Counted from the first letter of the stretch, positions 17,310 through 27,103 are shown. The stretch: 64,000 nt of DNA from Acidobacteriota bacterium (GCA_021838785.1 JAKCCV010000016.1:1-64000), one strand, 5' to 3'. Numbers and translations: made by a program. Notes: generated by a model not told the origin, from the sequence alone.

Positions 17310-18356
17310 CTATCGCTTCTTGTATTGCGTCGGGACCTTGCCCTCCAGGGTTTGGATCATCCCCTGCGCCGCGGCGGCGTCAGGGCCATTGGGGGCAAGC
17401 TTGATGTATTCCTTAAAGGCTTCGAGCGTTCCCGGCGGCGCGCTCACCTTGCCGTTAGCCGTCATCGTAGCCTTGCTCATCAGGGCTTGGCCCTCCAGAT
17501 AGTACGCCTCGGCGTACTTTGGATCGGCCGTGGTGGCTTTTTTGAAAGCGTCCGCCGCTTGGTCCATTTTGCCTTGGTTGTACATGATGGCGCCCAAGTT
17601 GAAGTAGTACATCGCGGCGTGGGTGGGATCGAGGCTGGCCGCTTTCTGAAACGCCTGGGCGGCCGCCGCGCTGTTGCCCATGGTGGCATAAACATTGCCG
17701 AGGTTGTTGTAAATACCCGCGTCATCCGGCGTCAGTTGAAGAATTTTCTGGTAGGTTGTCAGCGCCTTGGCGTCCATGTGAGCCTGATGATAGGCGTCCG
17801 CCAAACGCGCCAGTACAACCGGTAAGTTTTTGCCGGCAGCGAACGGAACGGCCTTTTGAAACGCCGCCGCCGCCTGCGCATATTGCTTCTGGTTGTACAG
17901 CGCATTCCCCTGGTCAAAATACTGCTTCAAGCCGGCGAATTTTTTTGCCTCTTTAGCTTGCTGCTGAACTTGTTGAGCCGCCTGGGGATTGGATTGAGCC
18001 GCCTGCTTCATCTCCTTGGGCAGATTGAAGTTGAGCGGCGTCGGGTCGCCCAAGCCAATATGCACGCCGTTGAGGTAGTAGAGCTCATTTCCCTTCGGGT
18101 CTAAGAGCACGACCTTGTAGTTGCCAATTGGGAGCCCGATATAGATGTAGTGACCTTTCTTGTCGGTCTTGACTTTGTAAATGCCCTTGATATCGAGTCG
18201 GTCAATGGAGACGGTGCACTTGAAGCAGCGCGATCCGTCCTGCAGAGTCACCGTGCCGGTCAAGCCACCGGTTTGGGCCCAAAGCGGCGCAGCCAAGCCA
18301 AGACCCAACAACACCGCCGCGCAGCCTACGGCTTTCTTGAATTTCGGGGAAATCAT
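17310..18356 (-). CDS. Secreted TPR protein with N-terminal carboxypeptidase-regulatory-like domain
   Basis: This 348-residue protein opens with a signal peptide (VGCAAVLLGLGLAAPLWAQ). A beta-sandwich follows, with GGLTGTVTLQDG and a pattern ending in YYLNGVHIGLG, like carboxypeptidase regulatory domains. A Gln/Ala-rich coil leads to at least five tetratricopeptide repeats (for example YNNLGNVYATMGNSAAAAQAFQKA). GGAGG six bases before Met 18356 decides the start. Such proteins usually scaffold envelope complexes. The CFKC pair near residue 45 is unusual and might bind a metal or form a disulfide. Confidence 0.8.
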   Translation of the reverse strand: MISPKFKKAVGCAAVLLGLGLAAPLWAQTGGLTGTVTLQDGSRCFKCTVSIDRLDIKGIYKVKTDKKGHYIYIGLPIGNYKVVLLDPKGNELYYLNGVHIGLGDPTPLNFNLPKEMKQAAQSNPQAAQQVQQQAKEAKKFAGLKQYFDQGNALYNQKQYAQAAAAFQKAVPFAAGKNLPVVLARLADAYHQAHMDAKALTTYQKILQLTPDDAGIYNNLGNVYATMGNSAAAAQAFQKAASLDPTHAAMYYFNLGAIMYNQGKMDQAADAFKKATTADPKYAEAYYLEGQALMSKATMTANGKVSAPPGTLEAFKEYIKLAPNGPDAAAAQGMIQTLEGKVPTQYKKR

Positions 18357-18431
18357 TCCATTCCTCCTTCCGTGGCGCTCCATAACCTATCTTAGCCTCA
18401 ATGCCGGGTCGTTCTCAACCCCTTATAAATT

Positions 18432-19145
18432 TCACCTCGAGGGCCCCTCCGCTCGAGCATAAACGGGCCGGGTGGCGTAAGGAATCGGGTCTTCCGCGCC
18501 CGCTTCCTGAAAAGCCCGCAGCCGCAGCGCGCAACTGTCGCACACCCCGCACGCCACGTCCTCCGCCTGATAGCAGGACCAGGTTAGTTCAAACGGCGCC
18601 TTCAAGGCCAGCCCCTGCCGCACAATTTCGCTCTTGCGCCAATGGATGACGGGCGTGGCGATTTCGATGCAGGTCTCCGGTTTGGTTCCCAGAGCAATGA
18701 CCCGATTGAACGCCTCGTAATACTCCGGCCGGCAATCGGGATACCCCGAGCTATCCTCCGCTACGGCGCCAATAAATATTTTTCGAGCCGCGAGCGTCTC
18801 TCCCCAGGAAACCGCAATCGAGAGCAGGTGCGCGTTGCGAAACGGCACGTAACTTGAAGGAATGTCCTTTCGCTCCAAATGCGCGCGCTCCACCGCCAGG
18901 GCCGGGTCGGTGAGGCTGGAGCCCCCAATCTGCTTGAGATGGTCGAGGCGAGCCACCAGTCGGCGCTCCGCCTGGTAAAAATCCGCCAAGGCGTGAAATG
19001 CCTTCAGTTCGCGGGCTTCCGTCCGCTGGCCATAGGCGATGTGCAGCATGGCTAGGCGGTATTCTTGAGCAGCCAGCGCCAACGTGACCGTGCTATCCAT
19101 GCCACCGCTCGCGAGCACCACCGCCCACGCCCTAGGTGTTGACAC
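18432..19145 (-). CDS. queC: 7-cyano-7-deazaguanine synthase
   Basis: QueC converts 7-carboxy-7-deazaguanine to preQ0 with ATP and ammonia, on the path to queuosine in tRNA. The 237-residue chain has the PP-loop SGGMDSTV near residue 13. The C-terminal zinc site has SCYQAED followed by CGVCDSC. The start is GTG 19145, with GGAGG ten bases upstream. It lies 133 bases after queE on the same strand; queD is further upstream. queF and tgt are not in the window. The ATP-loop and cysteines are intact. Confidence 0.96.
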   Translation of the reverse strand: MSTPRAWAVVLASGGMDSTVTLALAAQEYRLAMLHIAYGQRTEARELKAFHALADFYQAERRLVARLDHLKQIGGSSLTDPALAVERAHLERKDIPSSYVPFRNAHLLSIAVSWGETLAARKIFIGAVAEDSSGYPDCRPEYYEAFNRVIALGTKPETCIEIATPVIHWRKSEIVRQGLALKAPFELTWSCYQAEDVACGVCDSCALRLRAFQEAGAEDPIPYATRPVYARAEGPSR

Positions 19146-19278
19146 GCTTGTTTGTCCTCCGACGGAAAACTATCCGTTGTCCCGGCCCGACTCGCGATGG
19201 CAGAGTTCCATCATCCTCAGCGAGAGCCTCCCGATGCGAACCGATGAACCTCGCTGTCGCCGGCGGCCGCCAACGTCT

Positions 19279-19935
19279 TCACACGCCCCGTGCATCCGGA
19301 TCCCATATGAATTTGTGAATTTGCAATCCCAGCCGCACCTTCAGCGCGTCGCGGAGAATCCATTCTGCCAGCACGCGGGGAGAGAGCTGACCGAAAACCG
19401 GCGATAAAATCACCTCGCCCGCCCGCGTTGGCAGCCGATGCCGATCCATAAACTCGCGCGCGAACCGGTAATCCTGCTCATCCTGGATAACAAATTTGAT
19501 CTGATCCTTGGCGTCGAGGGCCTCTAGATTGCTCAGGTCAAATTTTCCGCTTTCACCGCTTGCCGGGCACTTCACGTCCACCACTTTCACCACCGACTTA
19601 GGCAGCCGCCCAATGAAGCGTTCGCCACTGGTTTCAATGAGGACACGAAACCCTTCGCCAACTAATCTCTCGGCCAGCGGATTGACTTCCTTCTCCTGGA
19701 GCAGCGGCTCCCCGCCGGTGAATTCTACCAAGGGGCAGTCCAGTTGGCGGATGCGAGAATACACCTCCTCCAGACTCATTCTTTGCCCGCCATAAAATGC
19801 ATAAGCCGTGTCACACCAATGGCAGCGCAGGTTGCAGCCCGTCAGCCGGACAAAAACACACGGCAAGCCCGCGTAAGTTGATTCGCCTTGAATGGACTTG
19901 AAAATTTCTGTAACCAGCATCCGCCATCCCGCCAT
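19279..19935 (-). CDS. queE: 7-carboxy-7-deazaguanine synthase
   Basis: QueE is a radical SAM enzyme that contracts the pterin ring of 6-carboxytetrahydropterin into 7-carboxy-7-deazaguanine. The 218-residue protein has the family start TEIFKSIQGEST and the cluster motif GCNLRCHWCD (CX3CX2C) near residues 34-41, then EFTGGEPLLQ for SAM binding. Met 19920 (MLVTEIFK) is an alternative start five codons in. It belongs with queD and queC, but a small plus-strand gene separates it from queD. Confidence 0.96.
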   Translation of the reverse strand: MAGWRMLVTEIFKSIQGESTYAGLPCVFVRLTGCNLRCHWCDTAYAFYGGQRMSLEEVYSRIRQLDCPLVEFTGGEPLLQEKEVNPLAERLVGEGFRVLIETSGERFIGRLPKSVVKVVDVKCPASGESGKFDLSNLEALDAKDQIKFVIQDEQDYRFAREFMDRHRLPTRAGEVILSPVFGQLSPRVLAEWILRDALKVRLGLQIHKFIWDPDARGV

Positions 19936-20194
19936 GCACGCCGTTATTCTATTTTAACGGAATTCACCATCAGTGAGTTGGCCCTGGAGATTTCAAAGAG
20001 GTGACAGGAAATGGCTCCCTTTGTTCTAAAAAGTTGCATTGGCCGTCACCCGCAATCCCTTTGACCTTGAGAGATTGCCGCCCACTCGGAACCTAACGAA
20101 CTGCATCGAAAGGGTTTGACCGTCTATCTTCGCCTAGAAAGTTTTTTTGGACCTCTGGCCCCAAACGTGCATCGAACTTAACAAGGAGCGACCC

Positions 20195-20437
20195 ATGGTC
20201 AACAAGGACGCCCTCGAGAGACTCGAGCGGGAAATGGAAATGATGGAGGCGTGGCGCGATGTTGCCCGTCAGGCGATGGACGACGAGCTCGAGGTTTGCG
20301 CCGTCTGCGGTCGCGCTCGTGACCGAGAACACCTGGTTCGCTGCGGAGCCTGCGGTGATGTTTTTGTGTGCGAAGACGGGCTTTGCACCTGGCTGCATCA
20401 CGCTCGATCCCATCCCAGCACTCCCTTCGCCGTGTGA
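20195..20437 (+). CDS. Small cysteine-rich zinc-finger-like protein
   Basis: This 80-residue protein has an acidic helical N-terminus (LERLEREMEMMEAWRDVA). It is followed by a compact cluster: CAVCG, then CGACGDVFVCEDGLCTWLHH. Six cysteines and two histidines in this spacing suggest a RING- or treble-clef-like fold with two metals. AAGGAG six bases before ATG 20195 fixes the start. It is read opposite to the que genes and sits exactly between queE and queD, so it is probably an inserted, separately expressed gene. I do not recognise a family. Confidence 0.66.
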   Translation: MVNKDALERLEREMEMMEAWRDVARQAMDDELEVCAVCGRARDREHLVRCGACGDVFVCEDGLCTWLHHARSHPSTPFAV

Positions 20438-20497
20438 ATTGAGCGCCCGTCATTCTCTTCGTTCGGTGCCCGATCTGGGCTATTTCCGTCAGCACCT

Positions 20498-20878
20498 TTA
20501 ACCCTGAGACGGCGGCCGATAGGTCGCGGAGGTGGTGTCGGATTCCCAAACCTTCACGGCTTGGAGCCGCAGCCCGCGTTCGGCTATTTTCCCCTCCAGC
20601 TCCTGGCCGAAGTAGAGCGCGAGGTTTTCTGCCGAGGGATTGATGCGATCAAACGGGGCAATCTCATTCAGGAAGCGATGATCCAGCCGCTCTACCAGCG
20701 ACTTGATGGTCGCGCGTAAATCCACAAAATCCATGAGAAGCCCGATGGAATTGAGCTGGTCGCCCTCGATCGTCACTTGAACTTTGTAATTGTGTCCGTG
20801 GATGTTTTCACACTTGCCCTTGTAACCTCGCAGGGCGTGACCCGCGGCAAATGTGTATTCAGCGGCAACTTCAAACAC
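20498..20878 (-). CDS. queD: 6-carboxy-5,6,7,8-tetrahydropterin synthase
   Basis: QueD converts dihydroneopterin triphosphate to 6-carboxytetrahydropterin, the first committed step to preQ0. The 126-residue protein carries the zinc and catalytic residues FAAGHAL (His), CENIHGHNY (Cys plus two His), LDHRFLN, and the C-terminal WESDTTSATY. It is the most upstream gene of the split que group on the minus strand. It starts about 115 bases downstream of the DinG-like helicase stop. I looked for a preQ1 riboswitch upstream and saw none. Confidence 0.95.
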   Translation of the reverse strand: MFEVAAEYTFAAGHALRGYKGKCENIHGHNYKVQVTIEGDQLNSIGLLMDFVDLRATIKSLVERLDHRFLNEIAPFDRINPSAENLALYFGQELEGKIAERGLRLQAVKVWESDTTSATYRPPSQG

Positions 20879-20992
20879 TCGAAAGCCTCGGTTTGCTCTT
20901 GGCCGCGCCGGACTCGAACGCCCTTGAGCCTCGGGAAGTTATCGCGCGGCCGCTTCTTTCCTGCCCCTTCGATGACGCTTCGGCGCTTCGCC

Positions 20993-22981
20993 TCATTCTC
21001 GCATGAAAAGCTTAATGTCTTCCAGGCGGTTGGTTCGCGCATAGGGAGGCAGGCTTTCCCAAAAAACCCGGCCATAAGCCTTGCGCGCCAGGCGATGGTC
21101 CAGAATGGCCAGCACGCCGCGATCCTGCACGCTGCGAATCAGGCGCCCGAATCCCTGCTTGAGAGCGAGCACTGCTTCCGGGAGCTGATATTCCTCAAAC
21201 GCGTTGCCGCCCTCGGCTTGAATCCGGCGAATGCGCGCCGCGACCAGCGGATCGGTGGGAACCGCAAACGGCAGGCGGTCAATGATGACGGCGCTCAACT
21301 GCGGCCCTTGCACATCCACGCCCTGCCAGAAGGAGCTTGTGGCAAACAGCACGGCGTGCGGCGTGCGACGAAATCGGTCGAGCAAGGCGGTGCGTGGAGC
21401 GGTGCCTTGCAACAATAGCGGAAACCGCAGATGTGCCCTCACGAGCTCAAAGACCTGGCGCATTTGCTGATGCGAAGTGAACAACACAAATGCGCGCCCG
21501 TCAGTTGCTTGCAGGATGGCCCGTACTTCTTCGGCCGCCTGTCGAGGAAAGCCTACGTCGCGCGGGTCGGGAAGGTGAAGCGGCGTATAAAGCAGCGCTT
21601 GCTGCCCGTAATCAAAGTGAGAATCCAGGATTTGCTCCCGCGCATTCTCAAGGCCAAGCTGTCGCTTCAGGAAATCGAAGCGTCCGCCGACCGCCAACGT
21701 GGCCGACGTCAGAATCACGGTGCGCACTTTGTCAAACAGCCGCTCCCGCAACAGCGCGGAAACATCAATCGGGGCGGCCTCGACAAAAACCCCGCGCCCC
21801 CGGCGCTCCCACCAATAGACAAAGTCTGTATTGGGGCTTTCCAGGATAAACTTCGCCGTGTCGCGGAGTTCTTCCGCCCGACGGGCCAGTTGGTTTAACT
21901 CCTCCGGGCGATCCTTCAGGCGTTGAAGTTCGCTCGCCAGGTGAATCAAGGCGTTGTCGAGGGCCCTATAAGGACCCCGATGGGTTTCAAGGAACGCGTC
22001 ACGGTTCTCGAAGCTAGTCCGGCCTTCCGAAGCGGGAAACAACTCAAAAAAAAGTTCCGCCCGACGCCGCAACTCGCGCACGGCGGCCAGCACGTCGGGC
22101 GCATCCAGCGCCTTGGCACGCAGGGCAGCTTCCGTATCCCGCGCCAGGTCTTCCAAACGATAGTTGGAGATTTGCAGGCCGAAGTATTGTGTGGCCACTT
22201 CCACGATGTCGTGCGCCTCGTCAAAAACCACGGCGCTATATTCCGGCAACAGGCTGGCATACTCTGTCTGCTTCAGTGCCAGGTCGGCAAAGAAGAGATG
22301 ATGATTGACAATGATAAGGTCCGATTCAGCGGCGCGCTGATGCATCCACGTGATGAAGCACCGCTCAAACTGGGCGCACTTTTGACCGGTACAGGTTTCG
22401 CGGCGCGCGTCCAGTCGGCTCCACAGTTCGTTCTGGTCCGGCAAGCCCGCCAACTCCGCCCGGTCGCCGCTTTCAGTTTTGGCTTCCCACTCGCGGATTT
22501 GGGCATAAAGATTGATTTCCTCGACGCCCTGGAGCGCGGGCTGCTTCTCCACATCGTAGAGTTTTTGCCGGCAAAGATAATTCTGCCGCCCTTTCATCAA
22601 CGTCACCCGCAATTGCGGGAAAAGTTTTTTGAGGAAAGGAATGTCCTTGAAGAAAAGCTGCTCTTGAAGGTTCTTGGTGCCGGTCGAGACCACCACGCGC
22701 TGGCCGCTGCGGATGATGGGCACGAGATAAGCGAGGGTCTTCCCTGTTCCCGTCCCCGCCTCAATGATGAGGTGCCGCCCGTCCGCCAGCGAGCTCTCCA
22801 CGCTTTCCGCCATCTCCAACTGCGCGGGACGAAACTCGTACTTCGGATGGTGACGGGCCAACCATCCCCCGGCCCCGAAAATTTGCTCGAGCGAGCTCGG
22901 CTGCGCTCGGCTTGCTTTTTTGCTGCTTACGGGCATGAAATGCGGCCTTTCGAGCCTACCCTTCGACCCAGCTCTCAGCAT
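20993..22981 (-). CDS. DinG/XPD-like ATP-dependent DNA helicase
   Basis: The protein has about 662 residues. A Walker A motif EAGTGTGKT lies near residue 70 and a DEAH box (VFDEAHDI) near residue 240. Between them four cysteines (NYLC, ETC, QKC, ERC) mark the iron-sulfur domain of XPD/DinG helicases, which unwind DNA 5' to 3' and resolve R-loops or damage structures. The C-terminal helicase motifs include SSFWQGVDVQG and FGRLIRS. I chose Met 22981 because GGGAGG lies eight bases upstream; the longer frame to 23032 would overlap the divergent der gene. Confidence 0.9.
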   Translation of the reverse strand: MLRAGSKGRLERPHFMPVSSKKASRAQPSSLEQIFGAGGWLARHHPKYEFRPAQLEMAESVESSLADGRHLIIEAGTGTGKTLAYLVPIIRSGQRVVVSTGTKNLQEQLFFKDIPFLKKLFPQLRVTLMKGRQNYLCRQKLYDVEKQPALQGVEEINLYAQIREWEAKTESGDRAELAGLPDQNELWSRLDARRETCTGQKCAQFERCFITWMHQRAAESDLIIVNHHLFFADLALKQTEYASLLPEYSAVVFDEAHDIVEVATQYFGLQISNYRLEDLARDTEAALRAKALDAPDVLAAVRELRRRAELFFELFPASEGRTSFENRDAFLETHRGPYRALDNALIHLASELQRLKDRPEELNQLARRAEELRDTAKFILESPNTDFVYWWERRGRGVFVEAAPIDVSALLRERLFDKVRTVILTSATLAVGGRFDFLKRQLGLENAREQILDSHFDYGQQALLYTPLHLPDPRDVGFPRQAAEEVRAILQATDGRAFVLFTSHQQMRQVFELVRAHLRFPLLLQGTAPRTALLDRFRRTPHAVLFATSSFWQGVDVQGPQLSAVIIDRLPFAVPTDPLVAARIRRIQAEGGNAFEEYQLPEAVLALKQGFGRLIRSVQDRGVLAILDHRLARKAYGRVFWESLPPYARTNRLEDIKLFMRE

Positions 22982-23013
22982 AGCACAGCCCTCCCTGTTA
23001 AGATGGTAAGCGT

Positions 23014-24432
23014 ATGGCTGCCATTTCTTCATCGGCCCGCGTGCCGCGCATCGCCATCGTCGGTCGTCCGAACGTCGGCAAATCCACCCTTTTCAACCGC
23101 CTGGCAGGACGGCGAAAGGCCTTGGTGGGCAATGAACCCGGCATAACCCGCGATCGCCTCTATGGCTCGGCGGAGTGGTTGGGCAGACGCTTTGAAGTGG
23201 TGGATACCGGCGGGATGATTCCGGGCGAAAGCGAACTTCTTGCGAGTGGTATTTTTCGCCATGCGTGGAAAGCCATTGAGGAGTCGGCGGCGGTCGTCTT
23301 GGTCGTGGACGGGCGCGAAGGCCTGGTTCCCCTGGATGAAGAACTGGGCGACCGCCTGCGGCGCGCCGGCAAGCCGTTGGCCTTGGCCGTCAATAAACTG
23401 GACACGCCCGCTCACGCGGCGCTCGTCGGCGACTTCACGCAGTTGGGTATTGGCGATACTTTTCCCGTTTCCGCCGAGCACGGCTTGGGCGTAGATGCTC
23501 TGCTGGACTGGCTGGTCGCGCAACTCGGCAACGCTGCCGATACGCGGGAATCTCGCAACGAGGCCGCAGCGAGGTTCGGCCCGGATGCGCCGGAACGTTC
23601 TCGGGCCGTCTCCGTCGAACCAAGCGGCATGCCCCCAACCATCCACTTGGCCATCATCGGACGGCCGAATGTTGGCAAATCCACGTTGCTCAATCGCTTG
23701 GTCGGCGAGGATCGCTCGCTGGTCACTCCCATTGCCGGCACCACGCGCGATGCCGTAGATGCTGAAGTTGAGCGCGACGGTCGCCGCTTTCAATTTATTG
23801 ACACGGCCGGCATTCGCCGCAAGGGTAAAACCACACTTCGGGCGGAAAAACTCAGCGTCCTTCAGGCACGGCGGCGTCTCGAGCACGCCGATCTGGCGCT
23901 GGTCGTGCTGGATGCGACCGAAGGCGTCACGGCGCTCGATAGCCACATCGCGGGTTACGCCCACCAGAGTGGTCGTTCCGCGATTTTGGTCGTCAACAAG
24001 TGGGATGTCGCGGCCCAAGGCACCACGGCCGCCGAGTTCACGACGGCGATTCGCCGGCGCATGAAGTTTCTTGATTATGCGCCGATTGTTTTTCTCTCCG
24101 CCCTTCACGGCCGCCGTCTTGACCGGCTTTGGCAGAAGATTGACGAAGTCGCTCAGGCGCGCTGGAAGCGCATTCCGACGGCGCGCATGAATGCTTTTCT
24201 CAAGACCCTGCGGTTGGATCGCGTGTCTTCACCACGCCCCCTGCGACTTTACTATCTCACGCAGGCCGGCGTGGCCCCGCCGACCTTTGTCGCCTTCACT
24301 CACGGCGAGCCTCGGCTTTACTTCTCCGTCGAGCGTTTCTTGGAAAACCAGATTCGAGCCGGATTTGACTTCCCCGGCACGCCCCTCGTTATCAAATGCC
24401 GGTCTCGCCAGACGGCGAAATCGGCCGACTAG
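23014..24432 (+). CDS. der: Ribosome-associated GTPase Der (EngA)
   Basis: Der assists 50S subunit assembly. The 472-residue protein has two tandem GTPase domains. The first has GRPNVGKST near residue 17, DTGG and NKLD; the second has GRPNVGKST near residue 216, DTAG and NKWD. A C-terminal KH-like domain (LRLYYLTQAGVAPPTFVAF) completes the fold. Length and architecture are standard. It is divergent from the helicase with about 30 bases between start codons, so their promoters must overlap. Confidence 0.97.
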   Translation: MAAISSSARVPRIAIVGRPNVGKSTLFNRLAGRRKALVGNEPGITRDRLYGSAEWLGRRFEVVDTGGMIPGESELLASGIFRHAWKAIEESAAVVLVVDGREGLVPLDEELGDRLRRAGKPLALAVNKLDTPAHAALVGDFTQLGIGDTFPVSAEHGLGVDALLDWLVAQLGNAADTRESRNEAAARFGPDAPERSRAVSVEPSGMPPTIHLAIIGRPNVGKSTLLNRLVGEDRSLVTPIAGTTRDAVDAEVERDGRRFQFIDTAGIRRKGKTTLRAEKLSVLQARRRLEHADLALVVLDATEGVTALDSHIAGYAHQSGRSAILVVNKWDVAAQGTTAAEFTTAIRRRMKFLDYAPIVFLSALHGRRLDRLWQKIDEVAQARWKRIPTARMNAFLKTLRLDRVSSPRPLRLYYLTQAGVAPPTFVAFTHGEPRLYFSVERFLENQIRAGFDFPGTPLVIKCRSRQTAKSAD

Positions 24433-24620
24433 ATGGAATGACGCGAGAAACTTTTCGCCCACCCGAAGCCGAACTCGGCTCCCGCTGTCGGCTCGGATGA
24501 ACCGGCATGGTCTGGCAAGCGCCTCACCCGGCGTGATATAGTCAAGCAAGAAGGTAGGAACTGAGCCTTTATATGCGCGGTCCATCGCTTGCGATCGTCC
24601 CGCAGAAGGGAGCCGAACTT

Positions 24621-25664
24621 ATGGCGTGGGAAATGCTTTCCCTCCGGATTGTTTTTGTTCTCGCCCTCATTTTCGCTTCATATCACCTCCGTCCAGATGG
24701 CGTGTCGCCGCTTGCCTCCATTCTGATTGGAGCCGGACTCGGCATCGGCTTTGTAGTGGTGGAGATCCGTTTGGAAAAAGCCAGCCTAACGCGGTTGCTG
24801 GGCGCGACCTTCGGCACCATCCTTGGCATCCTGGCTGCCTTGATGATCGGCCACCTGTTGAGCCTAACGGCCATCGAAAAACACGCTCAATCGTTTTTTC
24901 AAGTCACGCTGCTGCTGCTGATGGCTTACATTGGCATGGTGGTGGGGGCGCATAAAGGCGAGATGCTGAATCTGGCGGCCATGGGCGGACTGTTTAGCGC
25001 CGAGCGGCAGCCTCGCAAAAGCTGCAAAATTCTGGACACCAGCGTCATCATTGACGGCCGCATTGCCGACGTGTGCGAAACCGGCTTCGTGGATGGTACG
25101 CTGATTATTCCGCAATTCGTTTTGCGTGAGCTGCAACTGGTGGCCGACTCGGCCGACCCGCTCAAGCGCAACCGGGGCCGGCGCGGCTTGGACGTTCTGC
25201 AGCGAATCCAAAAGATGGCCACCGCGCAAGTGCAAATCGTCGAGGACGATTTTCCCGCCATCCGCGAAGTGGACATGAAGCTGATTGAACTGGCCAAACG
25301 CTATGAAGGCAAGATTGTCACCAATGATTTCAATCTTAACAAGGTGGCTCAGCTTCAGCGCGTGCCGGTGCTCAACATCAACGATTTGGCCAATTCCCTT
25401 AAACCGGTTGTCTTGCCGGGTGAGGTGATGCGGGTCTTCATTCTCAAAGAGGGTAAAGAATACAACCAAGGCGTGGCCTATCTGGACGACGGAACCATGG
25501 TCGTGGTGGACAATGCCCGCAAAATGATCTCGAAGACAGTTGATATTTCGGTGACCAGCGTGCTCCAAACCGCCGCCGGCAAAATGATCTTCGGCAAATA
25601 TGAAGACCGCCCGCGCTCGGAGCGCTCCGAAGCGCCGCAGCCCGCAAACCCCGTCTCGTCGTGA
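24621..25664 (+). CDS. PIN-TRAM membrane protein (YacL-like)
   Basis: This 347-residue protein has four hydrophobic helices in residues 1-115. A PIN nuclease-fold domain follows (KILDTSVIIDGRIADV near residue 133, later TNDFNLNKVA with acidic residues). The C-terminus is a TRAM-like beta-barrel (VLPGEVMRVFILKEGKEYNQGVAYL). AAGGGAG before ATG 24621 fixes the start. Its stop overlaps the next start codon as TGATG. The order PIN-TRAM, ispD, ispF is also seen in Bacillus-type genomes around yacL. RNA binding or cleavage is likely from the domains but not proven. Confidence 0.9.
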   Translation: MAWEMLSLRIVFVLALIFASYHLRPDGVSPLASILIGAGLGIGFVVVEIRLEKASLTRLLGATFGTILGILAALMIGHLLSLTAIEKHAQSFFQVTLLLLMAYIGMVVGAHKGEMLNLAAMGGLFSAERQPRKSCKILDTSVIIDGRIADVCETGFVDGTLIIPQFVLRELQLVADSADPLKRNRGRRGLDVLQRIQKMATAQVQIVEDDFPAIREVDMKLIELAKRYEGKIVTNDFNLNKVAQLQRVPVLNINDLANSLKPVVLPGEVMRVFILKEGKEYNQGVAYLDDGTMVVVDNARKMISKTVDISVTSVLQTAAGKMIFGKYEDRPRSERSEAPQPANPVSS

Positions 25665-26422
25665 TGGGGTTGGTCTCCGTCGCCGTGGTTTATCCGCATG
25701 GTCTCGCCATGAAGACGATCGCCATCATTCCAGCGGCCGGGGCGGGGGTCCGTATGGGCCTCGAAACCCCCAAGCAATTCTTAGCCCTGGAGGGCGTTCC
25801 CATCATCCTCCACACCGTGCGCAAGTTTGCCGCCTCCGAGGTGGTGGATGGAATACTGCTCGGCCTTCGGCCCGCCGATCTCGAGCGCGCCCGCCAAGAG
25901 CTGGAGCGCGAGCGTTTGGCGAAGCCCGTCTCTTTAGTGCCCGGCGGAGCGTCGCGGCAGGAAACCGTCGCCCTCGCTTTGGCTCAAGCGCCGGCGACCG
26001 CCGAATGGGTGATCGTTCACGATGCCGTCCGCCCCTTTGTGACGCTCGAGCAGATTCGCCAGGTCTTAGCGGCGGCCCGCGAGACCGGAGCTGCCATCCT
26101 GGGTATTCCGAGCGTGGACACGGTGAAGCAGGTGGAGCGCCAGATCGTTGTTGGAACCATTCCCCGTGAGCGCATTGTGTTGGCGCAAACGCCGCAAGCC
26201 TTTCGGTACGCGCTGCTGAAGGAAGCGGTGGCCCGCGCCGCCCAAGACGGTTTTATTGCCTCGGATGAGTCGAGCTTGGTGGAGCGGCTGGGCCATGAAG
26301 TGGCGGTGCTCATGGGATCGGAACGAAACATCAAGATTACGAAACCCGCCGACCTGCCCCTGGCGCGACTTTACATCGCCCAGGAGCGCGAACAAGGCGA
26401 GCACGCCGTGACGCCTTCCTGA
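25664..26422 (+). CDS. ispD: 2-C-methyl-D-erythritol 4-phosphate cytidylyltransferase
   Basis: IspD adds CMP to methylerythritol phosphate, the third step of the MEP isoprenoid pathway. Motifs are IIPAAGAGVRMG (CTP loop), PKQFLALEG, GGASRQETV and VHDAVRPFV. ATG 25664 overlaps the upstream stop, which suggests coupling; the conserved domain starts at Met 25709, which has no better ribosome site, so the first 15 residues may be untranslated. It overlaps ispF by one base. The catalytic residues are intact. Confidence 0.95.
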   Translation: MGLVSVAVVYPHGLAMKTIAIIPAAGAGVRMGLETPKQFLALEGVPIILHTVRKFAASEVVDGILLGLRPADLERARQELERERLAKPVSLVPGGASRQETVALALAQAPATAEWVIVHDAVRPFVTLEQIRQVLAAARETGAAILGIPSVDTVKQVERQIVVGTIPRERIVLAQTPQAFRYALLKEAVARAAQDGFIASDESSLVERLGHEVAVLMGSERNIKITKPADLPLARLYIAQEREQGEHAVTPS

Positions 26423-27045
26423 TGTCTTCAGGAGCCTGTGTTTTGACGCATCGAAAAGAACAAGGGCTTCGCAAGCCGGGCGACAAGACCTTCGTCGCGC
26501 GGAGCAATCCGGCGGCCGCGCGGGTTGGTTCGGGGGTTCCGATGGCCTCGAAGCTCAGCCCCACCTTCCCGCTGCGCATTGGCTTTGGGAACGACTTGCA
26601 TCGCCTGGTCAGTGGCCGCAAGCTGATTCTAGGCGGCGCGTGGATTCCTTTTGCCCGAGGGCCGCTCGGCCACTCGGACGGCGACGCGCTCATCCATGCC
26701 GTTTGCGACGCTTTGCTCGGCGCCGCGGCTCTGGGGGATATTGGCCGGCATTTTCCCGACCGCGCGCCGCACTGGAAAAATGCGTCCAGTCTGAGGTTTC
26801 TGTACCGCGTTCGCGCCCTTTTGGCGCAGGACGGTTACGCCGTGCTCAACCTTGACGCCACGATTGAAATCGAACGCCCCAAACTGGCCCCTTACATCCC
26901 GCGCATGAGAAGAAATCTGGCCGCCGCTTTGGGCATCAACCTATCCCAAGTCAGCGTCAAGGCCAAAACCGGCGAAGGCATCGGCGGCGTGGGGCGCGGA
27001 GAAGCCATCCGCACCTCAGCCATTGCTCTCCTATATAAACCTTAG
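26422..27045 (+). CDS. ispF: 2-C-methyl-D-erythritol 2,4-cyclodiphosphate synthase
   Basis: IspF cyclises CDP-methylerythritol phosphate in the MEP pathway. The conserved part begins at Met 26542. FGNDLHRL keeps the Asp and His metal ligands. LGHSDGDALIHAVCDALLGA follows, then KAKTGEGIGGVGRGEAI at the C-terminus. The overlapping TGATG with ispD would add about 40 residues with no family similarity; whether they are translated is open. PIN-TRAM, ispD and ispF form a tight coupled unit. Confidence 0.94.
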   Translation: MSSGACVLTHRKEQGLRKPGDKTFVARSNPAAARVGSGVPMASKLSPTFPLRIGFGNDLHRLVSGRKLILGGAWIPFARGPLGHSDGDALIHAVCDALLGAAALGDIGRHFPDRAPHWKNASSLRFLYRVRALLAQDGYAVLNLDATIEIERPKLAPYIPRMRRNLAAALGINLSQVSVKAKTGEGIGGVGRGEAIRTSAIALLYKP

Positions 27046-27103
27046 AGAAACAACCGACGCCATTCCGCGCCCGCCCATGTCTTCCCAACCGGCCAGGCTT
27101 CGC

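Noticed and set aside
20879-20992. PreQ1 riboswitch before queD
   Set aside because: No conserved preQ1 aptamer hairpin and A-rich tail could be recognised in the short upstream region.
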